Program-made: the position numbers and the translations under genes
Notes under the pieces: generated by a model
What the model was told of the DNA's origin: nothing
The model's database searches: none
Seen by the model: the letters and a program-made list of their open reading frames with translations, nothing else
Shown here: positions 39,260 through 47,706 of the stretch, piece after piece
Position numbering within the stretch: the first letter of the stretch is position 1
Layout of the letters: the number at the start of each line of letters is the position of its first letter
Assembly: GCF_028737215.1 (NCBI RefSeq)
Contig: NZ_JAQZAM010000001.1
Span: 411,218-475,217 of the forward strand
Reading direction: 5' to 3'
DNA from: Actinomycetospora chibensis
Lineage (GTDB): Bacteria; Actinomycetota; Actinomycetes; Mycobacteriales; Pseudonocardiaceae
DNA length: 64,000 nucleotides

Positions 39260-39768
39260 ACCCCACCGGCAGCTACCTCGAGATCGACGGCCGACCGGCC
39301 CTGCGCTTCGTCCGCGAGTACCAGCACCCCGCCGAGCGGGTGTTCGCGCTGCTCACCGACCCCGACGAGCTCGCGCACTGGTTCCCGGCGCGGGTCGCGA
39401 CGCCGGCCTGGTCGCCGGGCGCGACGGTGACGTTCTCCTTCGAGGCCGACGATGACGGCGGGACCGGCTCGGTCCTCGCCCACGAGCCGCCGCACCGCGT
39501 CGCGTTCACGTGGGGCGGCGAAGAACTGCGGTTCGAGGTCGAGACGCTGCGCGACGGCCGGTCGCGGCTGACGTTCACCCACCTCATGGACGAGCGGGAC
39601 ACGGCATCGCGCAACGCCGCCGGGTGGGACGTCTGCCTCGAGGCCCTCACGGCCGCGATCGACGGGACACCCGGCACCCTGCCCGGCGGCCGCAGCCCGG
39701 AGTGGGAGGAGCTCTACGAGGGCTACGTCGCCGCCGGCGTCCCCTCGGGCGCGGCGATCCCGGGCTGA
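39256..39768 (+). CDS. SRPBCC-domain (AHSA1/polyketide-cyclase-like) protein
   Basis: 170 residues. LRFVREYQHPAERVFALLTD, ELAHWFPARVATPAWSPGAT, HRVAFTWGGEELRFEVETL and a long C-terminal helix (NAAGWDVCLEALTAAIDG) define the hydrophobic-cavity AHSA1-type START fold. Probably binds a small lipophilic ligand; no catalytic role can be assigned. GTG start overlapping the ArsR stop suggests joint translation and regulation. Confidence 0.87.
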   Translation: MNPTGSYLEIDGRPALRFVREYQHPAERVFALLTDPDELAHWFPARVATPAWSPGATVTFSFEADDDGGTGSVLAHEPPHRVAFTWGGEELRFEVETLRDGRSRLTFTHLMDERDTASRNAAGWDVCLEALTAAIDGTPGTLPGGRSPEWEELYEGYVAAGVPSGAAIPG

Positions 39769-39897
39769 GGCACGCGCGACGGGCACGTTGCGCAGGCGGC
39801 GGAACGAGTTGATCATGCCGGACGTGCCCCTCGCCGCCGGTGGCTACCGACGGGTGGCGACCCGCGCCGTCAGCTGCGGCGGGCAGACTCGGCGCCC

Positions 39898-40623
39898 GTG
39901 ACCGACGCCCTCGACGCCCTCGACGCCGGCCCCGAGGTGGCGGATGTCGACCTCACCGGCGCCGACCCCGAGCGCGTCCGCGACCGGCTCGAGCGCGGGC
40001 ACGGCACCCCGTGGGTGCTGCGGCGCTGCGTCCTCGACGAGCTCGACCTCTCCGGGATCGACCTCACCGGGGCGACGCTCGACCGCGTCCGGGCCACTCG
40101 GGTCCGGTTGCGCGGCGCGGTGCTCGACGGGGTGCGGGTGGACGGCGGCTCCCTGGCCGCCGCCCAGATGGTCGACGCCGACCTCACCGACGCCGTCCTC
40201 ACCGGCGTCGACCTGTCCCGCGCCCAGCTGGTCGGCGCCCACCTCACCGACACGGTCTTCCGCGACTGCCGGATGGTCGGCGTCGACCTCTCGGGGCTGC
40301 GCGACCTCGCGGTCACCTTCACCGTCAACGGCTGCTCGCTCGCCCTGGCCCGGCTCACCGACTCCCACCTACGCGGCTGGCGCCTCGACCGCGTCGACCT
40401 CTCCGACGCCGACCTCTCGGGCGCCGACCTGCGCGACGTCGTCCTCACCGACTCGAAGCTGCGCGGCGCCGACCTGACCCACGCCCGGCTCGCCGGGGCC
40501 GACCTTCGCGGCGCCGACCTCGGTGAGATCACTCCCGAGACGCCCGCGGTCCTGCGCGGCGCGATCGTCTCGACCGAGCAGGCCGCCGACGTCTGCCGCG
40601 CGCTGGGTCTCCAGGTGGTCTGA
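39898..40623 (+). CDS. Pentapeptide-repeat protein
   Basis: 241 residues. From residue ~45 on the sequence follows A(D/N)LxX periodicity (LDELDLSGIDLTGATLDRVR, then MVDADLTDAVLTGVDLSRAQ, ADLSGADLRDVVLTDSKLRG), predicting a right-handed quadrilateral beta-helix. Some such proteins shield DNA gyrase; most have no known role. The repeat stretch is interrupted near residues 130-150 (GLRDLAVTFTVNGCSL). GTG start without an evident ribosome site. Convergent with the formyltransferase gene, 4 bp apart. Confidence 0.85.
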   Translation: MTDALDALDAGPEVADVDLTGADPERVRDRLERGHGTPWVLRRCVLDELDLSGIDLTGATLDRVRATRVRLRGAVLDGVRVDGGSLAAAQMVDADLTDAVLTGVDLSRAQLVGAHLTDTVFRDCRMVGVDLSGLRDLAVTFTVNGCSLALARLTDSHLRGWRLDRVDLSDADLSGADLRDVVLTDSKLRGADLTHARLAGADLRGADLGEITPETPAVLRGAIVSTEQAADVCRALGLQVV

Positions 40624-40627
40624 GTCC

Positions 40628-41533
40628 TCAGCTGGCCTGGGCCGCGAGCCGGTCCCCGGGCCGCAGGACGGCTCCGTCGGCGAGGTACCGGGGTCGGACC
40701 CACTCGTCGGCGGTGGCGACGAGCGGGCCCTCGTCGTCCTCGTCCACCTCGCCGGGGTGACGACCCGCGCACGACCGTCCGGTCGCCCCCACGCGGACCA
40801 CCCCGATCTCGTCCGCGCCGTCGCGGAGCGTGCGCGGGACGCCCCACGGAGAGGGGTAGGGCCCGTAGTCGCAGGCCCGGACGAAGTCGACGACCTCGCG
40901 GGCCGACGCCGTCCAGGGCACCCAGCCGTCGTAGGGCACGCCGCGCCCGAAGTAGCGGCGGGCCGTGAGGTCCTGCGGGTGCCGGGGCACGACGCCGTCC
41001 TCGAGGTGACCGAGGAGCCGGTCGACGAGCTCCTGCCCGCGGGCCACGCAGCGCACCGCGACGGTGAGCGCCGTGTCGTCCGGGGTGATCGGGAAACGTA
41101 CCTCGTCGACGACGTCGCCGGTGTCGATCCCGGGCTCCATCCAGTGCAGCGTCACGCCGTGCTGCTCGTGCCCCCGTGCCACGGCCCAGCTGGGGGCGTT
41201 GAGCCCGGCGACCTCGGGCAGCGGCCCGGGATGCAGGTTGAAGGCGCCGACGCGGGGCGCGTCGAGGACCTCGGGGCGCACGAGGTGCAGCGAGTGGACG
41301 TTGAGCAGGACGTCGACGCCCCGCTCGCGGAGGTCGTCGGCCAGCTCCGGGTCGCGGACGCGGTCGGCGGGAAGCGTCGGCACCCCGAGCTCCGCGGCGG
41401 CCGAGGCCACGGACACCCCGGGCGCGGTCGCGTCGCTCGCCGTCAGCACGACGCGCAGTCGGTGATCGCTGCGCGCGATGCGCTGCAGCGTGCGGACCCC
41501 CGCCGCCTCCTCGGCCACGAGCGCGACCTCCAT
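40628..41533 (-). CDS. Formyltransferase-family protein (Fmt/ArnA-like)
   Basis: 301 residues. The catalytic core is present: FNLHPGPLPEVAGLNAPSWA with Asn and His of the N-H-D triad, and Asp in EPGIDTGDVVDEVRFPI. The C-terminal part (FGRGVPYDGWVPWTASAREV, FVRACDYGPYPSPWG) resembles the second domain of sugar-nucleotide formyltransferases such as ArnA. Uses 10-formyl-THF on an amine; the acceptor is unknown. It is too divergent and isolated to be the housekeeping Met-tRNA enzyme. ATG 41533 (AAGGG 8 nt upstream) preferred over 41539. Confidence 0.8.
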   Translation of the reverse strand: MEVALVAEEAAGVRTLQRIARSDHRLRVVLTASDATAPGVSVASAAAELGVPTLPADRVRDPELADDLRERGVDVLLNVHSLHLVRPEVLDAPRVGAFNLHPGPLPEVAGLNAPSWAVARGHEQHGVTLHWMEPGIDTGDVVDEVRFPITPDDTALTVAVRCVARGQELVDRLLGHLEDGVVPRHPQDLTARRYFGRGVPYDGWVPWTASAREVVDFVRACDYGPYPSPWGVPRTLRDGADEIGVVRVGATGRSCAGRHPGEVDEDDEGPLVATADEWVRPRYLADGAVLRPGDRLAAQAS

Positions 41534-41623
41534 CAGCATCACCCTTTCGTGGACATCCCTACCAGAAACAGACATATCGACGCGAAAAGGCCCCCGGGTG
41601 ACGAGCTGCGGCACACTGCGCGG

Positions 41624-42442
41624 GTGATCCGACGCCTCGCCGTGGTCGTCGGCGTGGTCCTGACCGTCGTCGTGCTGCTCGTCGGGGGCCTCTGGCTGTT
41701 CCAGCGCGAGCTGGTCTACGTCCCCTCCCCCGGCCCGGTGCCGCCGGCGACGACGGCGGTGGCCCGCGGGCAGGACGTCGTGCTGACCACGGCCGACGGC
41801 GTGCCCCTCGGCGCGTGGTTCGTGCCCGCGAGCGGCGCCCGGCGGGACGTGACGGTGCTGGTGGCGAACGGCAACGCCGGCGACCGCTCGATGCGCGCGC
41901 CCCTCGCGGCGGCCCTGAGCGCCCAGGGTCTCGACGTCCTGCTCTTCGACTACCGCGGCTTCGGCGGCAACCCGGGGAGCCCGAGCGAGGAGGGCCTGTA
42001 CGCCGACGCCCGCGCGGCGCGCGACCACCTCGTCCGCGACCGCGGCGTCCCGCCGCAGCGGATGCTCTACCTCGGCGAGAGCCTGGGGTCGGCGGTCGTC
42101 GCCCGCCTCGCGACCGAGTCACCGGTCGGCGGCATGGTCCTGCGCTCCCCGTCGGTGGACCTCCCCGCCGTCGGCGAGCGGATCTACCCCTACCTCCCGG
42201 TGCGTGCCCTGCTGACCGACCGCTTCCCGGTCGCCGAGCCGGTGGCCCGGGCCGGGGTGCCGACGACGGTCGTGCTCGGAGAATCCGACAGCCTCGTGCC
42301 GCCGACCCAGAGCCGGGCGGTGGCCGACGCCGCCGGGGCGCCCGTCGTCGCCGTCCCGGGCGCGGACCACAACGACGCGGCCCTGAGCCACGGCCCGGCG
42401 GTCGTCGACGCCGTCGTCGACCGCGCGGCGGCGCTGGGCTGA
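41624..42442 (+). CDS. Membrane-anchored alpha/beta hydrolase
   Basis: 272 residues. One N-terminal hydrophobic helix (LAVVVGVVLTVVVLLVGGLW) anchors it or acts as a signal. Hydrolase core: VLVANGNAGDRSMRAPLA (oxyanion strand), LLFDYRGFGGNPGSPSEEG, nucleophile in YLGESLGSAVVARL, acid Asp in LGESDSLVPPTQS and His in PGADHNDAALSH. This is the layout of BEM46/YqkD-type hydrolases with unknown substrate. GTG start; divergent from the formyltransferase gene. Confidence 0.85.
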   Translation: MIRRLAVVVGVVLTVVVLLVGGLWLFQRELVYVPSPGPVPPATTAVARGQDVVLTTADGVPLGAWFVPASGARRDVTVLVANGNAGDRSMRAPLAAALSAQGLDVLLFDYRGFGGNPGSPSEEGLYADARAARDHLVRDRGVPPQRMLYLGESLGSAVVARLATESPVGGMVLRSPSVDLPAVGERIYPYLPVRALLTDRFPVAEPVARAGVPTTVVLGESDSLVPPTQSRAVADAAGAPVVAVPGADHNDAALSHGPAVVDAVVDRAAALG

Positions 42443-42524
42443 GGCGCCGGTCGGGACGAGATCACCGGACCGTGGAGCACCCTCATCGCGCCGCCGAGGT
42501 GCCCTGCGACCTGCTGATCATCGT

Positions 42525-43283
42525 TCAGAGGCCCCGCCGAGCCCCCATGTCCAGGGCCAGGGCCGACCCCGTGAGCGCGGAGGCCTCGGGGTCGAGGAGG
42601 GTCGCGACGGCCCAGCCGACCTGCTCGGGCGTGACCAGCGCACCCAGGGGTGATTCGGCGCGACGCTCGGCGAGGATGTCCTCCACGTCGACGCCGCGCG
42701 CCGCGGCCCGGTCGGCGGAGAGGCGGCGCAGGCGGTCGGTGTCGGCCGGGCCCGGGGCGACGAGGTGTGCGGTGATCCCCCGCGGCCCGTAGGCGTCGGC
42801 GAGCTGGCGCACGAGGTTGGCGAGCGCGGCGTTCGTGACGCCCGCACCCGGGACGTGCGGCGACGGCTCGGCGCCGTAGTGCCCGCCGAGCGCCACGAGC
42901 CGCGAGCCCTCCGCCAGCCACGGGTCGGCGGCGCGGACGAGGCGCAGCATCCCGCCGACCTTGAGCGCCACCGCCGCCCCGAGCGCCGCAGGCTCGACGA
43001 CGTCCAGGCCGCCCACCGCCGGCAGGCCGGCCGCCTGCACGACCATCCCGACGGGCGCGTCCCGCGCGGCGAGGCCGTCGGCGATCGCCTGCTGGGCGCC
43101 GTCGTCGCCGATGTCCGCCGCGCACCCCACGACGCCCTCGTCGTCGGCGCTCAGGGCCTCGAGCGACGTCGCCGAGCGGGCCACGGCGAGCACCGGGACG
43201 CCCCGCGAGCGCAGCCGGCGCACGATCGCGCCCCCGAGGGCGCCGGTGGCGCCGACGACGACGGCCAACGGTTCGCTGTTCAC
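42525..43283 (-). CDS. SDR-family protein lacking the catalytic Tyr-Lys motif
   Basis: 252 residues of Rossmann fold: VVVGATGALGGAIVRRLRSR binds NAD(P), CAADIGDD marks the adenine pocket, VVQAAGLPAV replaces NAG, and the end SALTGSALALDMGARRGL is typical. Where YxxxK should stand the sequence reads GAGVTNAALANLVRQLA, so both Tyr and Lys are absent and ordinary SDR redox chemistry is unlikely. TAGGGT ends 8 nt before GTG 43283. It diverges from the second dikinase operon. Confidence 0.82.
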   Translation of the reverse strand: MNSEPLAVVVGATGALGGAIVRRLRSRGVPVLAVARSATSLEALSADDEGVVGCAADIGDDGAQQAIADGLAARDAPVGMVVQAAGLPAVGGLDVVEPAALGAAVALKVGGMLRLVRAADPWLAEGSRLVALGGHYGAEPSPHVPGAGVTNAALANLVRQLADAYGPRGITAHLVAPGPADTDRLRRLSADRAAARGVDVEDILAERRAESPLGALVTPEQVGWAVATLLDPEASALTGSALALDMGARRGL

Positions 43284-43344
43284 GAGCCGCGACCCTAGGC
43301 GTCACCCGGGTAGCGCACCCACGCCGCCGTTCGGCGGGAGGCAA

Positions 43345-43363
43345 CGTTCCCGGGGGTGGAACG
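43345..43363. promoter_or_regulatory. Operator CGTTCC-N7-GGAACG before the second dikinase pair
   Basis: Arms at 43345-43350 and 43358-43363. The same 12 defined bases with the same 7-bp spacer occur at 60064-60082 between the meta-cleavage operons. Flanking GCAA and TTGC extend the symmetry with one slip. Confidence 0.6.
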
Positions 43364-43429
43364 TGTTGCTTGCCTCACAGTGCTCTCGGGATGAACGGTG
43401 ATGTGGCGCTCATCGTCGAGGAGGAACAG

Positions 43430-45223
43430 ATGGCCAACGTGGTGCCGGTGGACGACTTCGCCACGGGCGAGTGGTACCCGGGGTACAAGCCGGAGCACTT
43501 CGACATGCCCTGGATCGTGGACCCGGCGAGCCCGTTCAAGCCGGGCGACGAGCAGGGCTTCTGGTTCCTCGACTTCCACTGGTCGCGAGGCCTCACCCCG
43601 CTCGCCGCCACCCTGTGGAGCGGCGACGGCTACTGCTGGGGCACCCAGCACGCGGCCGAGTCCCTGCCGCTGCCCCCCGGGCGCGGCGTCTCGGCGCGCT
43701 TCGCCGGCACCCACCTCTACGGCTCGGCGCTGCCCGAGACCGACCCCCACGAGGTCGGCGCGCGGGCCAACCGCATCGCGACGAACCTGCCCCACTTCCT
43801 GCAGAACTACCGCAGCATCTGGGAGGGCGGCCGCGACGAGCTCGAGAACACCTGGCAGTACTTCCGGGGCGTCGACTTCGCCGGCACGCCCGACCTGACG
43901 GATCTGCTGGTCAAGGGCCGCCGTTACCACAAGCGGGCCATGGAGATCCACTTCGGAGTCATGTACCCGATGCTGGCGAACTTCCTGGGCTTCTACGGTG
44001 CCTGCGCCGACATGGGGATCAACCCCAACGAGATCGGCAAGTTCCTCCAGGGCGAGGACACCAAGATCATGGAGACCGACCGCGAGGTCTACCGGCTCGC
44101 CATGCGGGCCCGGGCGGCCGGACTGTCGGACGTCTTCGACACCCACGAACCGCACGAGCTGCGCGCCGCCCTCGGGCGCGAGCCCGGCGCCGGGCCCTGG
44201 CTCACCGAGTTCGACGACTTCCTGCAGGTCTACGGCTGGCGCGCCGAGGCCACCTGCGACGTCGGCGTGCCGAGCTGGATCGAGGACAACACGATCCCCC
44301 TCGGACTGATCAAGACCTTCCTCAAGAAGGACGACGAGCACGACTTCGAGGCCGCGGCCCGCAACGCGATGGCCGAGCGCGAGGAGGCCATCGAGAACGC
44401 GCGCACCGGTCTGACCCGCGAGGAGCAGGCCGTCTTCGACGCGGGGCTGCAGTCGAACCAGGAGGCGAACTTCCCCTGGTGGCAGGACGACCACAACTAC
44501 TACATCGACCTCAAGGTCATGCTGCCCCTGCGGTGGGGATGCCAGGAGCTGGCCCGGCGCGAGAACGCCGACCACAAGGACGACATGCTCTACCTGTTCT
44601 GGCCGGAACTCATGGACGTGGTCAGTGGCCGCAAGCCCTATCAGGGCGAGCTGAAGAGCCTGGTCGGCGAGCGCCGCCAGTACTTCGACCACTGGCACGC
44701 CCGGCGCAGCGAGATGCCGAAGGTGCTGGGGACGATCCCCGAGGCCGTCGAGGACCCGATCCTCATCGAGATCTTCGGGCTGAACCCGGGGTCGATCAAG
44801 GCCGTGCAGAACCCCGACGCCGCCACGCAGACGGTGATGAAGGGTGTCCCCGCCGCCAAGGGCACCGCGCGCGGCATCGCCCGCGTCCTGCAGTCCTCCG
44901 ACGAGATGCACCGCCTCGAGCCCGGCTCGATCCTGGTCTGCGAGTCGACGTCGCCGAGCTGGACGCCGGTCTTCGGCAAGATCGCCGGCGCGGCCTGCGA
45001 CGGCGGCGGGATGCTCTCCCACGCCGCGATCGTCGGCCGCGAGTACGGCGTCCCCACCGTCACCGCGCTGGGCGTCGCCACGATCTCGATCGCCGACGGC
45101 GACGAGATCGAGGTGGACGGCACCACCGGCACGGTCACCATCCTGAACAAGGCAGCCACGACATCTGCAGCCACCACCACACCGGCACCCACCGCCGACG
45201 CCCCCGCGGGAGTCGCCGGGTGA
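43430..45223 (+). CDS. Split PEP-synthase-like dikinase, phosphohistidine/substrate subunit (copy 2)
   Basis: 597 residues. Same build as the protein at 26263-28086: an N-terminal ~470-residue, Trp/Tyr-rich substrate region (EQGFWFLDFHWSRGLTPLAA, GVMYPMLANFLGFYGACADM), then the swivelling domain GVPAAKGTARGIARVL, CESTSPSWTPVFGKI and phospho-acceptor H531 in GGGMLSHAAIVGREYG. A Thr/Ala/Pro tail of ~25 residues ends it. ATG 43430 is fixed by GAGGAGG 6 nt upstream. The PEP/pyruvate domain is absent. Probably phosphorylates a phenolic substrate together with the next gene product. Confidence 0.82.
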   Translation: MANVVPVDDFATGEWYPGYKPEHFDMPWIVDPASPFKPGDEQGFWFLDFHWSRGLTPLAATLWSGDGYCWGTQHAAESLPLPPGRGVSARFAGTHLYGSALPETDPHEVGARANRIATNLPHFLQNYRSIWEGGRDELENTWQYFRGVDFAGTPDLTDLLVKGRRYHKRAMEIHFGVMYPMLANFLGFYGACADMGINPNEIGKFLQGEDTKIMETDREVYRLAMRARAAGLSDVFDTHEPHELRAALGREPGAGPWLTEFDDFLQVYGWRAEATCDVGVPSWIEDNTIPLGLIKTFLKKDDEHDFEAAARNAMAEREEAIENARTGLTREEQAVFDAGLQSNQEANFPWWQDDHNYYIDLKVMLPLRWGCQELARRENADHKDDMLYLFWPELMDVVSGRKPYQGELKSLVGERRQYFDHWHARRSEMPKVLGTIPEAVEDPILIEIFGLNPGSIKAVQNPDAATQTVMKGVPAAKGTARGIARVLQSSDEMHRLEPGSILVCESTSPSWTPVFGKIAGAACDGGGMLSHAAIVGREYGVPTVTALGVATISIADGDEIEVDGTTGTVTILNKAATTSAATTTPAPTADAPAGVAG

Positions 45224-45243
45224 CCGCCGCCCCGGAGGTACCC

Positions 45244-46377
45244 ATGACCGCGGCCGACATCAGCGAGCCCGACGCCGCCGGCGAGGGCACCACCCACAGC
45301 TGCGACGCCGTCGTCTGGATCGACGAGGTGGATCCGCGGCAGGCGATCGCGGCCGGCGGCTCGAAGATGGGCCGGCTCGCCGAGCTGATGCAGTCGGGCG
45401 TGCAGGTCCCCCAGGGCTTCGCCGTCACCGTCGACGCCTACTCCCGGCACTGCCGCGAGTCGGGTCTCGACGAGCGGATCGACGCGGTGATCGAGCGGCT
45501 CGGGTCGTCCCCGACCGACGCCGAGGTGGAGTCGGCGTCGGCGGAGATCCGCCAGATGTTCCGCGAGACCCCGGTGGGGGCCGACCTGACGGGTCGCCTC
45601 ACCGAGGCCTACGAGGAGCTGTGCCTGCGGGCCGTCGACGTCAACGTGCCGGTCGCGGTGCGCTCGTCGGCGACGGGCGAGGACGCCTCCGACGCCTCGT
45701 TCGCGGGGATCTTCGACACCTACCTCGGGGTCTCGGGCATCGAGCGGGTGCTCGACGCGGTCCGCAACTGCTGGGGCTCGCTGTTCACCGGCCGTGCGCT
45801 CGCCTACCGGCTACGCAAGGGCATCAGCCACCATGCGATGCCGATCGCCGTCGGGGTCATCGAGCTCATCCACGCCCGCGCGTCGGGGGTGGCGTTCTCG
45901 GTGCACCCCGTCACCGGCAAGTCCGACCGCATCGTCGTCGAGACCAGTTGGGGCTGGGGCGAGGCGATCGTGCAGGGTCTCGTGGACCCCGACCACGTCG
46001 AGATCGGCAAGGCCGACGGGCGGGTGCTCAAGTACGACGTCGCGCACAAGCGGATCGTCTCGGCGTTCGACTTCGCGGTCGGCGCGGTCACCGAGATCGA
46101 CATGCCGGCCAAGCTCGCCGACCGGCGGGTGCTCGACGAGGAGCAGGTCGGGGCGATCGCCTCGGCGGTGCGCTCGATCGAGGAGCACTACGGCTACCCC
46201 GTCGACGTCGAGTGGGTGATCGGTCGTCACCGTCGTGCGGGCGACCCGGTGTGCATCGTGCAGACCCGGCCGGTGACGGTGACCGCGGCGCCGGAGGAGG
46301 CCACCCCGGCCACCTACGACCCGGTGGCCCTGGCGCAGAAGTACCTCTTCTCCGGGAAGCCCATTCCAGGGCGGTAG
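45244..46377 (+). CDS. Split PEP-synthase-like dikinase, ATP-grasp subunit (copy 2)
   Basis: 377 residues of PPDK_N type: GGSKMGRLAELMQSGVQVPQ, VPVAVRSSATGEDASDASFA, IELIHARASGVAFSVHPVTG, IVVETSWGWGEAIVQGLVDP, YPVDVEWVIGRH and VCIVQTRPVTV. No His or PEP domain. ATG 45244 has GGAGG 5 nt upstream and is preferred to GTG 45220, which overlaps the previous stop. The C-terminus adds ~30 residues (YDPVALAQKYLFSGKPIPGR) not seen in copy 1. Operon partner of the preceding gene; a long hairpin follows the stop. Confidence 0.84.
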   Translation: MTAADISEPDAAGEGTTHSCDAVVWIDEVDPRQAIAAGGSKMGRLAELMQSGVQVPQGFAVTVDAYSRHCRESGLDERIDAVIERLGSSPTDAEVESASAEIRQMFRETPVGADLTGRLTEAYEELCLRAVDVNVPVAVRSSATGEDASDASFAGIFDTYLGVSGIERVLDAVRNCWGSLFTGRALAYRLRKGISHHAMPIAVGVIELIHARASGVAFSVHPVTGKSDRIVVETSWGWGEAIVQGLVDPDHVEIGKADGRVLKYDVAHKRIVSAFDFAVGAVTEIDMPAKLADRRVLDEEQVGAIASAVRSIEEHYGYPVDVEWVIGRHRRAGDPVCIVQTRPVTVTAAPEEATPATYDPVALAQKYLFSGKPIPGR

Positions 46378-46378
46378 C

Positions 46379-46424
46379 CACGTGCGTGATCCGGGTCGCC
46401 CTGGCGACCCGGATCACGCACGTG
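46379..46424. terminator. Perfect long hairpin after the second dikinase operon
   Basis: Arms 46379-46400 and 46403-46424 (22 bp, perfect, built on ACGTGCGTGATCCGGGTCGC) begin 2 bp after the dikinase stop codon. No U-tract. It separates the dikinase pair from the MFS gene on the same strand. Confidence 0.65.
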
Positions 46425-46488
46425 CGCTTGCGCCTCCCGTGGCCGGGGAACACGCCCCCCGTCGTGCACGACCGGACGGAGGACCGCC

Positions 46489-47706
46489 ATCAGCTCGTCG
46501 GCCGAGACCACCACCCGTCCCGCGCGGGGCCTCCGCGGACCGACCGCGGCCGCCGTCGTCGCCCTCGCCTTCCTCATCACGATGCTCGGCGCCACGCTGC
46601 CGACGCCGCTCTACCCGATCTATGAGCAGGAGCTCGGGTTCGGCGGGGTGATGGTGACGCTGATCTTCGCGGCGTACGCGGTCGGCGTCACCGGGGCGCT
46701 CGTGCTCTTCGGGCGGCTCTCCGACCAGGTCGGCCGCCGCGCCGTCCTGCTCCCGGGCCTCGCGCTCGCCGCGATCTCCAGCGCCGTCTTCCTCATCCCC
46801 GACAACATCCCGACGCTGTTCGTCGGCCGCGTGCTCTCGGGCCTCTCGGCCGGCATCTTCACGGCGACGGCCACCGCGGCGCTCGTCGACCTGGCCCCGG
46901 AGGACCGCCGCCACCGCTACAGCCTGCTCGCCGCCGCGGTGAACATGCTGGGGCTGGGGCTCGGGCCGGTCGTCGCGGGGGCGCTTGCCGAGTACGCGCC
47001 GGCGCCGCTGTTCCTGCCCTACCTCGTCCACATCGGGCTCGTGCTGGTCGTGAGCGTGTTCGCCTCCGCGCTGGTCGAGCCGATCGAGACGCCCGAGGGA
47101 CCGGTGCGCTGGCGTCCGCAACGGGTGTCGGTGCCGCCCGAGGTGCGCGGGGTGTTCGTGAGCGCGGCCATCGCGGGCTTCGCGGGGTTCGCCGTCCTCG
47201 GGCTGTTCACCGCCGTCTCGCCCGCCTTCCTGACCCAGGTCCTCGGCGTGCAGAACCACCTCGCGATCGGCCTCGTCGTCTTCACCCTGTTCGGGGCGTC
47301 GACGGTGGGCCAGATCGCGTCGTCCCGGCTGACCGAGCGCCCGGCGCTGCTGGTCGGGTGCGCCACCCTCGTCGCCGGCGTGCTCGTCGTCGGCGCCGCC
47401 GTCGTGCTGGCGTCGCTCCCGCTCTTCGTCGCCGGCGCGGCCGTCGCGGGCGTCGGGCAGGGCATGAGCTTCCGCGCGGGGCTGGGTGCGGTGAACGCCG
47501 GCAGCCCGCCGGAGCGCCGCAGCGAGGTGGCGTCGAGCTTCTTCCTCGTCCTCTACGTCGGCATCTCGCTGCCGGTGATCGGCGAGGGCCTCGCGTCGGC
47601 GGCGTTCGGGCTCGTGGTGTCCGGCGTGGTGTTCGCGGGCCTCGTCGCGCTGCTGGGCCTCGTCGCCTTCGTCAGCCTCCTGCGGCGGCGCGCAGTCGCA
47701 TCGTGA
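46489..47706 (+). CDS. MFS transporter, possibly initiated at ATC
   Basis: About 405 residues, 12 predicted helices. LPTPLYPIYEQELGFGGVMV, the A-loop GRLSDQVGRRAVLLPGLAL and GLSAGIFTATATAALVDLAP are typical of MFS drug/metabolite exporters. The first ATG (46582) would cut helix 1; in-frame upstream sequence (RGLRGPTAAAVVALAFLIT) completes it, and an ideal GGAGG stands 6 nt before an ATC at 46489 with no ATG/GTG/TTG between. It follows the dikinase pair and may move the aromatic substrate. Its end overlaps the convergent iclR gene by 35 bp. Confidence 0.8.
   Translation: MSSSAETTTRPARGLRGPTAAAVVALAFLITMLGATLPTPLYPIYEQELGFGGVMVTLIFAAYAVGVTGALVLFGRLSDQVGRRAVLLPGLALAAISSAVFLIPDNIPTLFVGRVLSGLSAGIFTATATAALVDLAPEDRRHRYSLLAAAVNMLGLGLGPVVAGALAEYAPAPLFLPYLVHIGLVLVVSVFASALVEPIETPEGPVRWRPQRVSVPPEVRGVFVSAAIAGFAGFAVLGLFTAVSPAFLTQVLGVQNHLAIGLVVFTLFGASTVGQIASSRLTERPALLVGCATLVAGVLVVGAAVVLASLPLFVAGAAVAGVGQGMSFRAGLGAVNAGSPPERRSEVASSFFLVLYVGISLPVIGEGLASAAFGLVVSGVVFAGLVALLGLVAFVSLLRRRAVAS

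Noticed and set aside
39781..39832. GGGCACGT ... ACGTGCCC inverted repeat between the SRPBCC and pentapeptide genes
   Set aside because: Arms of 8 bp separated by about 37 nt; too loose to call a terminator or operator in this base composition.
43295..45022. 575-codon frame opposite the second dikinase subunit
   Set aside because: Antisense shadow of a gene with a complete phosphohistidine domain and strong ribosome site.
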